From a virus, in the IMG/VR virus record IMGVR_UViG_3300046171_000048, positions 1 to 50,335 of that record: a stretch of DNA of 50,335 bases; one strand, written 5' to 3'. Shown here piece after piece: positions 23,915 through 32,599 of the stretch. Each line of letters starts with the position of its first letter. The first letter of the stretch is position 1. The notes beneath the pieces were generated by a model. It worked only from the letters and a program-made list of their open reading frames with translations. It had not been told where the DNA came from and ran no database searches. Both the position numbers and the translations under genes were made by a program.

Positions 23915-24858
23915 TGGCATACATAGGACAATCAATTAAAAACGGAACCTTTAGTGTCTTAGACACAAGTGGTAATACTTACAATGGTTCTAACACAACA
24001 TTTAGTTTAGGAACACAAGTAGGCTCTCCTGCACAGTTATTAGTATCTCATGATGGTGTGGTACAAAAACCGGGGACAGACTATACACTAGCCACAGGCG
24101 GGACACAGATTACATTTACCACAGCCCCTGCTAGTGGAGCATCAATATTTATTGTAGAAATATCTGGTGCAGTTGGTGGACCAATGAATACAGATATCAA
24201 TGGTGCAGAGTTTATCTTAGATGTAGATGGTGACACAAGTATCACAGCAGATACAGATGACCAGATAGATATTAAGATTGCAGGAGCAGATGATTTTAAA
24301 TTTTCAGCAAATGCAATGAATGTGTTATCAGGCTCTACACTTACAATAGATTCAGGTGCAACAATAACTAATAGTGGCACAGCTAATGGTTTTGGTATTA
24401 CAGAAGCAGATGGTTTTAGATTAATATCTGATATGTCAAGTAGTGGTGCAGTAGTTACAAATGTAGAAAGAATTGATGACGCAACATTTTCAAAAATGGG
24501 TACAGGTATGTCTGTAAGTAGTGGAGTATATACATTTCCCTCAACAGGTCTTTACCAAGTAACTGTAATTGCTACTTTGCAAATTGCAAGTTCAGATGGA
24601 TTTGCTTCAGTTGAAGGTCAAGTTTCTTCAAATAGTGGAGGTGCTTATGATACAGTTTTTGAAGCAATAGGTAATCACGAAAATTCAAATACAAAATTTG
24701 AAACGATAGCAGGAAGTTCTTTAGTTAATGTCACAGACGCATCTGCTTTTAGATTTAGATTTGTAACAGATAGTTTTTCTAGTGCAACAAATATTAATGG
24801 TAACACTGCTATTAATTATACTTCGTTCTTTTTTGTAAGATTGGGAGGTAGTCAATAA
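23914..24858 (+). CDS. Tail fibre with C1q-like tip 2, 314 aa
   Basis: The N-terminus (AYIGQSIKNGTFSVLDTSGN, then LLVSHDGVVQKPG and IFIVEIS) is the fibre-attachment type also seen at 19580. The middle resembles shaft repeats of the 17033 fibre (FILDVDGDTSITADTDDQID). The C-terminal 140 residues form a second C1q/TNF-like head (SGVYTFPSTGLYQVTVIATL and a closing SFFFVRLG). A second receptor-binding fibre. Confidence 0.75.
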   Translation: MAYIGQSIKNGTFSVLDTSGNTYNGSNTTFSLGTQVGSPAQLLVSHDGVVQKPGTDYTLATGGTQITFTTAPASGASIFIVEISGAVGGPMNTDINGAEFILDVDGDTSITADTDDQIDIKIAGADDFKFSANAMNVLSGSTLTIDSGATITNSGTANGFGITEADGFRLISDMSSSGAVVTNVERIDDATFSKMGTGMSVSSGVYTFPSTGLYQVTVIATLQIASSDGFASVEGQVSSNSGGAYDTVFEAIGNHENSNTKFETIAGSSLVNVTDASAFRFRFVTDSFSSATNINGNTAINYTSFFFVRLGGSQ

Positions 24859-25163
24859 TGGTTAGAGATTGGTTTCAAAACGCATTACAAACTTTTAATG
24901 GTGGCGATTGGTATTCTTGGAAAAAAGAAGATAGTGAAGGAAATAAAATTCCTAACGACCAAAGAATGACTTATGCAAATATTGTAGTTATTAAAGAAGG
25001 TGCAACAATACCTAGCGAAGCTGATGTTAATGCAAAAATACAAGAATTAAAAGATTTAGAAACAGCTAAAGAAACAGATGCAACTTCAGGTAAAACTAAG
25101 TTGAAAAATCTAGGTTTAACTGATGATGAAATGCTCTTAACGAAAATAGTCAAACTTATCTAG
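24858..25163 (+). CDS. Chaperone-like protein C, C-terminus possibly altered
   Basis: A 101-residue protein after the C1q-like fibre: aromatic N-terminus (DWFQNALQTFNGGDWYSWKK), then a helical part IQELKDLETAKETDATSGKT and LKNLGLTDDE. The last ten residues look unnatural, and from 25130 an alternative frame carries a clear fibre domain. Either a one-base indel near 25128 hides a fusion, or the original C-terminus was replaced by recombination. Confidence 0.6.
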   Translation: MVRDWFQNALQTFNGGDWYSWKKEDSEGNKIPNDQRMTYANIVVIKEGATIPSEADVNAKIQELKDLETAKETDATSGKTKLKNLGLTDDEMLLTKIVKLI

Positions 25164-25570
25164 CTTACTGTTTTGCAGAAAAAAAAGGCTACTCAAAGTT
25201 TGGTTCCTATACAGGTAATGGTAATGCAGATGGAACATTTTTATATTTGGGTTTTAGACCAAAATTTATAATTATAAAAAGAACAGACACAACAGGAAGT
25301 TGGTTTTTAATAGATTCTGTTAGGGATATTAATACTTTAGGTGCAGCGAACACAAAAGGCTCAGCAGAGGCACAACATCAACAATTATTTGCAGATGCAT
25401 CTGATGCAGAAGCTACTTATAACTCATCAGCAGGAGATTTTTTATCAAATGGTTACAAATTAAAAGGCACAAATGCTAGCACAAATGCAAGTGGTGGAAC
25501 ATTTATTTATTTGGCATTTGCAGAACATCCATTTGTAAGTAGTAAAGGAGTGCCAGTAACGGCAAGATAG
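25130..25570 (+). pseudogene. C-terminal fibre domain fragment without its own start
   Basis: The frame reads NENSQTYLAYCFAEKKGYSK, then TGNGNADGTFLYLGFRPKFI, and ends with SGGTFIYLAFAEHPFV. This Y-AYCFAE ... FSKFGSYTGNG ... GFRP-w--IKR ... IY-AFAE-PF pattern is a C-terminal domain common in tail proteins of marine phages (I recall it as DUF7483). There is no start codon before residue 40 and the N-terminal fibre is missing. It is either fused to 24858-25163 through a frameshift or is the relic of a fibre gene lost by recombination. Confidence 0.6.
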
Positions 25571-25583
25571 GGAGGACAGAAAC

Positions 25584-25625
25584 ATGTGTGAATATTGCAA
25601 TGGTGAATGTGGGCAAGGTTGCTAA
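25584..25625 (+). CDS. Cys-rich micropeptide, 13 aa
   Basis: A 13-residue ORF, MCEYCNGECGQGC, with four cysteines. It has a good ribosome site (GGGAGGA, 25570-25576) and its stop couples to the next ATG (TAATG). It may be a metal-binding peptide or a translational leader for the next gene. Too short to be certain, but a second Cys-rich peptide lies 340 bases downstream. Confidence 0.45.
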   Translation: MCEYCNGECGQGC

Positions 25626-25969
25626 TGAAAAGCGAAAAACCTAAAACACAAAGACTACCAAAAAAGAAACCTCAGGAAGAGGCTTTAAAACAAGCTAAAC
25701 TTAAACAGCTAACTAAGCCTCAACCTGAACCTAAAAAACCTAGGACAGTTGCTAAGACTACTGCTCCTATGAAGAAACGTATGAAACCTATTAGAAGTCC
25801 TATGGTAGAAGCTAATCAAACATCTAAACCTATGTCTCCTAAAATGAGAACAGATGTAGCAGCTAAACCTACTGCAGGTAGAATGACTTCTACAGATGTA
25901 TTTGAGAAAAGAAAGAAAGAAAAGAATCAAGCTATGGTTCGTAAGATGAAACCATTAAGGATTAATTAA
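25625..25969 (+). CDS. Lys/Pro/Met-rich basic protein, 114 aa
   Basis: A 114-residue, highly basic and Pro-rich protein with no hydrophobic core (KPKTQRLPKKKPQEEALKQA, later MKKRMKPIRSPMVEAN). I take the ATG at 25625, coupled to the micropeptide stop, and not an upstream start. Probably disordered and able to bind nucleic acid or acidic partners; an acidic Met/Glu-rich protein is encoded just downstream (26616). Function unknown. Confidence 0.6.
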   Translation: MKSEKPKTQRLPKKKPQEEALKQAKLKQLTKPQPEPKKPRTVAKTTAPMKKRMKPIRSPMVEANQTSKPMSPKMRTDVAAKPTAGRMTSTDVFEKRKKEKNQAMVRKMKPLRIN

Positions 25970-26043
25970 TGTTAGAAAATTGTATTGCATGTGGGTGTGA
26001 CCCTTGTATATGTGATGATGAATGTGATAGTTGTGGTGCGTAG
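25969..26043 (+). CDS. Cys-rich micropeptide, 24 aa
   Basis: A 24-residue ORF containing seven cysteines arranged C-x2-C-x-C-x2-C-x-C-x3-C-x2-C, with acidic residues between. It starts on the previous stop (TAATG) and the next gene starts one base after its stop. The spacing is like metallothionein-type or Fe-S cluster peptides. Binding of Zn, Cu or Fe is inference. Confidence 0.55.
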   Translation: MLENCIACGCDPCICDDECDSCGA

Positions 26044-26044
26044 T

Positions 26045-26671
26045 ATGAAATATTTATTTATAGTTTTATTATTTTTATCTACAAAAATTTTTGCAGCAGA
26101 TACAAATACTGTGTCTAGTACTGTAGTTACAAACAATACACCACCCTACAGCAAATTCTCCATCCGTGGTGGTAAATAATAGTGATATATGCTAAGTCGG
26201 CCTATTCGGGTGCTGTGCAAACTCAAGTGTTAGGTATTAGCACAGGAGTTACAGTAAGGGATTTGAATTGTGAAATGATAAAATTATCTAGGTCATTATA
26301 TGGTATGGGTATGAAAGGTTGCTGCAGTTTCTACATTATGTGCTGACCATAGAATCTTTGACGCAATGTGGATGTCTGCAACTTATTGTCCATTTATGGG
26401 GGCTATAGGTGAAGACGCTAAATCAGGGTGGGAAGCCAATAGACACCTAGTTCCTGCAGGTAGTAAAGTATTTCTATCAAAAGTAGAAGCAGAAAAGAAA
26501 CAAGAAGAATTTACAAAAGAAGTTTTAAGAATAGAAAAAGAAGAACAAAAAAAGATTGAAGAAGAAAAACAAGCATTGATTAATGAATTAAATCAAGGAG
26601 TACACAAAGAAAGAAATGACCAGATTAAAGGAATTACTCTTGGTGGTCTTGCTTTGCTTTTGTTACTCTAG
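26045..26671 (+). CDS. Exported conserved hypothetical protein, frameshifted
   Basis: One gene read in several frames. It opens with a signal peptide (MKYLFIVLLFLSTKIFA, cleavage before AD). Reading then moves near 26142 to TANSPSVVVNNSDIC, near 26190 to KSAYSGAVQTQVLGISTGVT, and near 26320 to VAAVSTLCADHRIFDAMWMS. A charged coiled coil and a hydrophobic C-terminus (GGLALLLLL) follow. I recall similar proteins, with DLNCE--KLS--LY-MGMKVAAV, in marine phages; role unknown. Likely a membrane-anchored periplasmic or virion-associated protein. Confidence 0.65.
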
Positions 26672-28313
26672 TATAAAAGCAGATTGTACAACAACCACAA
26701 TAGGTTTATGTACTCCCGGAACTGAAGAGGTTATAGTTGAAACCATCACGGAAGAAACCAACCAAGATGGAACGGGTATTAATACCATTACTACCACTGT
26801 TACTGATACTACTACTACCACCATTACTAATGAAACTTCAGGGGCCATCTTGGAAGGAAGTAACGGATATGTATCATCTTCCAAAGAAGGGGACATGGAT
26901 TCCGATTGGGGAGGACAAGGACCTGCAAGTATGCCTACAGGTACTAACTGTTATGGTTTAGGTACAGATAAATGTGCACAAATAACAGGTAGCGGAAACT
27001 CAACGTCTACTATGGGAGTATCTGGAATGGGTACTACCTTTATACAAACAATAGATATAAGTGATTTAACTATTGACAAAGGTGGAGAAGTAGTATATAA
27101 TATAAGTGTAGATAAACAAGATTCGCAAGATAGAATCTACATGCACATTACAGGTCGTAATGGTTCAACCTCAGTATTTAGTGGTACAGATATATTATCT
27201 GAAACAGGTGTTACTAGTGGTTATCAACAATACTCAGGTAACTTTGAATTTGCAGGAAGCCTTAATACTTTAATAGTAGAAGTAGGTGGAAGAGATATTA
27301 ATCTAGCAGTAGGTCCAGTATTTGATGATGTTAGTATAGAAGTATTTTACAATGTTGTCAATACAATAATTACTCAAGAGATAACTACTGTAGAAATGTT
27401 TATATCTTTAAACTCAGATGTTACTACAGAAATTATAGATGTTGTAGAAACTATATTTGAATTTAATGAACCTGTAGAAGATGCTCCAGTATTTACATTT
27501 GAACCAATAGAAGAACCTATGGAAGAGTTTACATATGAATCTGTAGAAATGGAAGTAGAGTTTGAAGTAGACTTTGGTATGGAAATAGAAATGCCTGAGT
27601 TTGATATGCCTATAACTACAGACATGGATATGGAAATGCCTATGGACATAGAAATAGTAAACATTGAAATGGAAATGGAATTAGAAATGCCTATGGATAT
27701 GGAAATGGAAGAAGCACCTCCACCGATGGTAGTAGCTAAAATGGAAGAACCAGAGGTAGAAGTAGATGTTGAACCACAAACAGAAAAACCAACTATGGAT
27801 ATGCAGGAACCAACAGACGAAGAACCTGTTATGGAAAATGATATGGATAGTGGACCAGATGAAACAGAAGAAGTTGAACAACCCGATAGCGAGGCTACTG
27901 AAGAATCCCCTGTGGAAGATGAAAGTAGTGATGAGCAAGAAGATGTACAACAGGAAGAAGTTGAAGAACCTACTGAAGAGCCTGTAGAAGAAACAAAAGA
28001 AACTACAGAAGAACCTAAACAAGAAACAAAACAAGAACAGAAACAAAAAGCAGCTACAAAGATTGTTAAGAAGATGGGTGATAAAGGTAGATACGAAACA
28101 AGTAATCAAATAAAAACTTTAATAGTAATGCAAGTATTAGCAAATAGTAAAAGTTTTTTTGTAGATACACAGTTACCTGAAGTACAAGGATTTTTTACAG
28201 ATGTAAAATTACCTGATACAGAATTATCGGATAATAATATTGCTAACTATTTTATGACAGTAGATAGTGATAATACATTTAATCAAATAGTAGATAGTCA
28301 ATATAATAGATAG
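26616..28313 (+). CDS. Secreted very acidic Glu/Met-rich protein, 565 aa
   Basis: It starts with a signal peptide (LKELLLVVLLCFCYSSIKA). A Thr-rich stretch (ITTTVTDTTTTTITNE) and a beta-rich domain (about 85-250, with FIQTIDISDLTIDKGGEVVY) come next, resembling a carbohydrate-binding or adhesin-like sandwich. Residues about 275-400 are Glu/Met/Pro repeats (MDMEMPMDIEI type), then a Glu/Thr/Gln-rich region to about 475, and a short folded end. Its start overlaps the previous gene by 56 bases. Function unknown; perhaps a periplasmic or surface protein acting with virion proteins. Confidence 0.7.
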   Translation: MTRLKELLLVVLLCFCYSSIKADCTTTTIGLCTPGTEEVIVETITEETNQDGTGINTITTTVTDTTTTTITNETSGAILEGSNGYVSSSKEGDMDSDWGGQGPASMPTGTNCYGLGTDKCAQITGSGNSTSTMGVSGMGTTFIQTIDISDLTIDKGGEVVYNISVDKQDSQDRIYMHITGRNGSTSVFSGTDILSETGVTSGYQQYSGNFEFAGSLNTLIVEVGGRDINLAVGPVFDDVSIEVFYNVVNTIITQEITTVEMFISLNSDVTTEIIDVVETIFEFNEPVEDAPVFTFEPIEEPMEEFTYESVEMEVEFEVDFGMEIEMPEFDMPITTDMDMEMPMDIEIVNIEMEMELEMPMDMEMEEAPPPMVVAKMEEPEVEVDVEPQTEKPTMDMQEPTDEEPVMENDMDSGPDETEEVEQPDSEATEESPVEDESSDEQEDVQQEEVEEPTEEPVEETKETTEEPKQETKQEQKQKAATKIVKKMGDKGRYETSNQIKTLIVMQVLANSKSFFVDTQLPEVQGFFTDVKLPDTELSDNNIANYFMTVDSDNTFNQIVDSQYNR

Positions 28314-28320
28314 GAGACAA

Positions 28321-28803
28321 ATGGCAGAAATAGAATATAAAGGAATTAAAGTAGGTGGCTCAAAGCTACTACTTATTCTACCTCTTATAGGTACACTTAT
28401 TGGTGGACTGTGGGGAGGTTTTGAAGTATATCAACGATACATTATAATGGAAAAAAAGATAAACTCATTTGTAAGTCCTGACCTTTCTGGCTATGATAAA
28501 AGGATAGAATTAATACAACAACAATTAAATATGTTACAAAATGAAATACCAATGATATTAGATGAAGTAAACCTAGTGGCCTCTGTTGCCAAAGAATTAA
28601 AAAATGACCTTAAGAGTGACGTAAGAAGAATTGAAACAATCGTAGAAGACGTAGAAACTAGAGTTAAAGAAGATTCTAGAACTAATGAAAAAGAATTAAA
28701 AGAACTTGTAAAAGAAATAGAACAGGATATGACTGATTTAGAAACAAAAGTAGCAGACACTATACAGAAAACTTTAGCTAATCCTTTAGCAGGTATGAAA
28801 TAA
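28321..28803 (+). CDS. Membrane-anchored coiled-coil protein, 160 aa
   Basis: One transmembrane segment near the N-terminus (LLLILPLIGTLIGGLWGG, about 16-33) followed by about 110 residues of coiled coil (heptads through NEKELKELVKEIEQDMTDLE). The topology is like an inner-membrane spanin or an ejection-related anchor. It is followed, with a one-base overlap, by another membrane coiled-coil protein. The pairing suggests a joint role in lysis or tail-membrane contact, which is inference. Confidence 0.65.
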   Translation: MAEIEYKGIKVGGSKLLLILPLIGTLIGGLWGGFEVYQRYIIMEKKINSFVSPDLSGYDKRIELIQQQLNMLQNEIPMILDEVNLVASVAKELKNDLKSDVRRIETIVEDVETRVKEDSRTNEKELKELVKEIEQDMTDLETKVADTIQKTLANPLAGMK

Positions 28804-28997
28804 TGAAAATAGATTTAAAAATAGTATTACCATACATCGCTATATTAATAAGTCTTGGAATGACATGGGGCATGTGGAGTGAGAGACTAGAAGCAGTTGA
28901 AGCAAAAGCAGATTCCGTTACTCAAATGCAACAAGATATAGCAGTAATAAAAGAAAAAATTATGTGGATGGAATCTTATTTAATGGGAGATAACTAA
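28803..28997 (+). CDS. Membrane-anchored coiled-coil protein, 64 aa
   Basis: A 64-residue protein: one membrane segment (VLPYIAILISLGMTWGMW, about 8-25) and a short coiled coil (RLEAVEAKADSVTQMQQDIA). It starts on the previous stop and ends on the start of the next gene. Small proteins of this shape are often holin-like or spanin-like, but the lysis genes proper lie at 36305-37407. Confidence 0.65.
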   Translation: MKIDLKIVLPYIAILISLGMTWGMWSERLEAVEAKADSVTQMQQDIAVIKEKIMWMESYLMGDN

Positions 28998-30519
28998 TGG
29001 CAACTTATAAATCATATACAGATTTAACAGAACAACAAAAGCAACAGTTTGGGGACGAACAAGCTTACAAGACATTTATGGATGCTAATGTAACTACTCC
29101 TATAACTACAACAAATACACAAACAACTCAGGCAGTACAACCTACACTAACAGACCCATCACAATTTGCACAGGCACAAGTGGGTGCTGCAGTTAGACAA
29201 CCAACATTACCTGAAGGTGGACAAGTTCTACCTAATCTTGCGTTACAATCCGTAACACCTAATCAATTACAAACAACACCCGGACTTCAAGGTACAGTAG
29301 CAGCAGCTACACCAACAGCTACAGTTGCACCTACAATAGAAGCAGCAGCAGTACCGACAGCTACACAAGTTTCTCAAACAACAGCACCTGCAGCTAATAC
29401 TTATGATTATAGTGCAGCAACAACAGCAGCTAATATTCCACAAGCTACAGCAGCACAGGGTACAGTCAGTCAACCTATGGTTGCAGCACAACAAGATTTA
29501 ACTTCACTACCACCCTGCAGCTACAGTACAGGGACAACTAGCTAACATATCTGAATCAATTAATAATGCAGTTAATCAAGGTACATCTTTACCGGCATTT
29601 GCTTCAGGGGCTAAAAGATTAGTAGATGCAGCTATGCAACAAAGAGGATTAGGGTGCTTCTAGTATTGCAGCAGAAGCTTTAGCACAAGGTATTATATCA
29701 GCTTCTATTCCTATAGCACAACAAGATGCAGCAACATATAAAGAAGCAATCTTTGCTAATTTAAATAATAGACAACAAGCTGCTTTAACAAATGCTAGTG
29801 CCTATCTACAAATGGATATGGCTAACCTCAGTAATAATCAACAAACAAGTTTAGCAAATTTACAAGTTAGACAACAATCTCTATTCTCAGACCAAGCAGC
29901 AACAAATGCTTCATTACAATTTAATTCACAAAGTCAAGCACAAACAGACCAATTCTTTTCTAACTTAAATACATCTGTTAGAACAGCTAATGCTCAAAGA
30001 ACAGATGCTATGAATCAATACTCTGTTGCTGAAAAAAATAAGATAGCTGCACAAAATGCACAAAACAATATAGCAGTTGATGAAGCAGATGCACAAAGAG
30101 AAGCTGCTATCAATCAATTTAATTCTCAACTACAGGACCAAAGACAAAGATTTAATGTAGAAAATCAAAGAGTTATTGACCAATCAAATGTAACTTGGAG
30201 AAGACAAGTTAACACAGCTAATACAGCATCAATCAATGCAGCTAATCAAACAGATGCACAGAATCTTTTACAAATATCTAACTTTGCATTATCATCTTTA
30301 TGGCAACAATGGAGAGATGAAGCATCATGGGTAAATACATCATCTGAAAATAATAAAGACAGAGCACACAACATTGCTATGGCTGCGTTAGAAAGAGAAA
30401 CAACAATGGCTTTATATGATGAAGATAGTAAAGCAGCACTTAACGGATTAATAGGTAGATTAGGTTTAGAAATATTTGAGAGTATATTACCTAACAATAA
30501 TCCTACAACAACTACATAG
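28997..30519 (+). CDS. Internal virion/ejection-like protein, two frameshifts
   Basis: One gene of about 507 residues. The N-terminal 180 residues are Ala/Thr/Gln/Pro-rich. The frame slips near 29513 (CCACCCTGCAG where CCACCTGCAG restores AATVQGQLANISESI) and near 29650 (TTAGGGTGC where TTAGGTGC restores ASSIAAEALAQGI). Both are one extra base in a short homopolymer. The rest is a long helical Gln/Asn/Ala-rich region (NNQQTSLANLQVRQQSLFSD). Composition and position suit a capsid-internal ejection protein. Confidence 0.65.
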
Positions 30520-30527
30520 GAGATAGA

Positions 30528-30788
30528 ATGGATATAGCAACATTAACACAATTAATATCTGTAGGTAAAGACTTTTTAGGTGGAGGAGATTCCGGTGAAG
30601 GGCCAACTAAAGCGAAAGAATATAGACCTAACTTTGATAAATATAAAATGGGGACAGATACTTATGGTTTTGCAGATAGTGAAGCTTTATCAGAACCCGG
30701 ACAAGCAGCACAGATACAGCAAGTATCTTATAAACAAACACAACAGTTTTGGGATAATTATTTAAGAGATTATATGGGAGATATATAA
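30528..30788 (+). CDS. Hypothetical virion-region protein, 86 aa
   Basis: An 86-residue protein with a GGAG site upstream. Its Gly-rich centre (FLGGGDSGEGPTKAKEYRPN) and Gln/Tyr-rich end are typical of small parts of the internal virion module. Coupled to the next gene by one base. Function unknown. Confidence 0.6.
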   Translation: MDIATLTQLISVGKDFLGGGDSGEGPTKAKEYRPNFDKYKMGTDTYGFADSEALSEPGQAAQIQQVSYKQTQQFWDNYLRDYMGDI

Positions 30789-31270
30789 TGGCAGAAAGAA
30801 CAACAAATCCATTTGATGCACCTGTAGCAGGTCAATCATTAACAGATACTCCTAAGAATTATCCTTGGGAACATGCACCACAATTTGCTACAGTAGAAGA
30901 TGCATCTATGCAGATATGGGAAGGACTACATTCCGATGCCGCTATGGAAAAAGTAATTATATTATTAGAGGCAGGATTAACTGTAGAAGAAATAACTAAA
31001 GTAGTTATATTTGCAGGATTTGTAGAAGGTAAATTTACTCCCGATACAGGATTATTATTAACACCTATTGTTGCTAAAATGGTTATGGCCATTGGTAAAA
31101 AAGCAGGTATTGAAAAAATAAAATTAAATAAACCTAAACAAGATGAAACAAAACAATTAATTAGAACTGTGATTAAAACATCCCCTAAAGAACAAGATGA
31201 AATGAAAGAAGTAGAAGATGAAACACCTAACACAGGTTTAATGGGTAAGCCTAAGAAGGAGGAAGAATAA
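30788..31270 (+). CDS. Conserved hypothetical protein, NPFDxPxxGxSLTDTP type, 160 aa
   Basis: A 160-residue protein. The N-terminus (NPFDAPVAGQSLTDTPKNYP, then WEHAPQF) and the middle (LLEAGLTVEEITKVVIFAGF with GKFTPD) follow a pattern I recall from many cyanophages and marine podoviruses near structural genes, unknown in function. The C-terminal 50 residues are charged and probably flexible. Starts and ends coupled to neighbours. Confidence 0.7.
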   Translation: MAERTTNPFDAPVAGQSLTDTPKNYPWEHAPQFATVEDASMQIWEGLHSDAAMEKVIILLEAGLTVEEITKVVIFAGFVEGKFTPDTGLLLTPIVAKMVMAIGKKAGIEKIKLNKPKQDETKQLIRTVIKTSPKEQDEMKEVEDETPNTGLMGKPKKEEE

Positions 31271-32598
31271 TGGGATTATTAAGTTCAAGAACTTTTAGAC
31301 AAATAGCTACAGGTGCTTTGACAGGCATTGAAGAAAAAAGAAATGATATGAGAGATAGGATAGATACCTATAGAGAAAAAGCAGTTAATAAAAAAAATGA
31401 AATACAAAAAAAATATAATGCATATTATGATGAAGAAAAAGAAAATATAAATACTTTTAAAACAGTAGCTACTGCAGCAGGAGATGATTACTTACCTGCA
31501 TTAAATAGTTTTGTAGGAACAGACCCAAGCAGATTATCTATATTTGATAGAATGAATGCAAACGAAATTAGAACAGAATTAGATAAATACAAAGACGCAG
31601 CACCTGCCGATACAGGATTTATTCAATCAAGACAAGAACGATTAAAGTTAAAAGAATCAGAATTAAATCAAAATTTACAAGACCAAGTAGGTTTGTTTAA
31701 AGGTACTTCTACTTTATTTACAAGAGATATAGAAGATAGAGGTGTAAAAGATATACAAGCAGAAGCAGGAACTCTTGAATCCCAAAGATTAAAAACAGAT
31801 TTTACTGCAGGTGCAGGTATAGGTTTAAAGACAAGTTTAAAATTATCTGAAGTGCAAAATAATTTTAGTATCTATGATAATTACTATATGGATAAACTTG
31901 ATGCATTAGGAAACAAAACAGGGGAAAGAATGATAAATCCACAGTTTGCAGATAATGTAGCACAAATTGATAAACAAGCAGATACATTAATTGATAATGG
32001 ATTTGGTGGGAACAGAACACAAGCTATTGCAGAGATTGTAGAAATGATGAACAATCCTTCCTATAGAGGCGATGCTTTACAATTCTTAAATAATGCTGTT
32101 GATGGTTCTCCTATATTGCTAGACACTGAAGAAGCGTTTAGTGATGCTATTGAAAAAAGAAATATTACGCTAATGGAAAATTTAATTAAAGATTTAGAAA
32201 ATAGAAATAGACCTGACGAAGTTAAAATGTATACAGATAGACTTGAACAATTTAAAGAAGATGAAGCAAATTTATCAGCAGAAACAATAAAAGAAAGAGC
32301 ATTAGAAGGTTCGACTGATACTATCACTGGAGGTATACAGGTAGCAAAAGATAAAAAAGAAGAATCTGATAAACTTGTAGATTTTCAAGTAGACAAACCT
32401 AAATTTAAAAAAGAGTATAGAGACATTCTGCCTTATAGAGAATGGAGTGGTTTATCAGAAGATAAAGTTAAAGAAATTTATGATAAGTTAGATAAAGAAA
32501 AAGGAGTAGAAAAATCAAAAGCATTAACTACAGAAGGTTTAAATGAATCTGATGCAGCGTTTATTGATAGATTGAACACAACACTAGGATTAAGTTAA
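31270..32598 (+). CDS. Coiled-coil internal virion protein, 442 aa
   Basis: A 442-residue, highly charged helical protein. Coiled-coil regions at about 20-60, 115-140 and 310-350 are visible. No membrane or signal segment. It lies in the block of internal proteins and may be a core or ejection protein delivered with DNA. It starts on the previous stop, and one base separates it from the next gene. Confidence 0.65.
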   Translation: MGLLSSRTFRQIATGALTGIEEKRNDMRDRIDTYREKAVNKKNEIQKKYNAYYDEEKENINTFKTVATAAGDDYLPALNSFVGTDPSRLSIFDRMNANEIRTELDKYKDAAPADTGFIQSRQERLKLKESELNQNLQDQVGLFKGTSTLFTRDIEDRGVKDIQAEAGTLESQRLKTDFTAGAGIGLKTSLKLSEVQNNFSIYDNYYMDKLDALGNKTGERMINPQFADNVAQIDKQADTLIDNGFGGNRTQAIAEIVEMMNNPSYRGDALQFLNNAVDGSPILLDTEEAFSDAIEKRNITLMENLIKDLENRNRPDEVKMYTDRLEQFKEDEANLSAETIKERALEGSTDTITGGIQVAKDKKEESDKLVDFQVDKPKFKKEYRDILPYREWSGLSEDKVKEIYDKLDKEKGVEKSKALTTEGLNESDAAFIDRLNTTLGLS

Positions 32599-32599
32599 G

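Noticed and set aside
27681-28109. Antisense ORF of 142 codons opposite the acidic protein
   Set aside because: Poly-Phe/Leu/Cys product is an artefact of Glu/Thr-rich repeats on the other strand.
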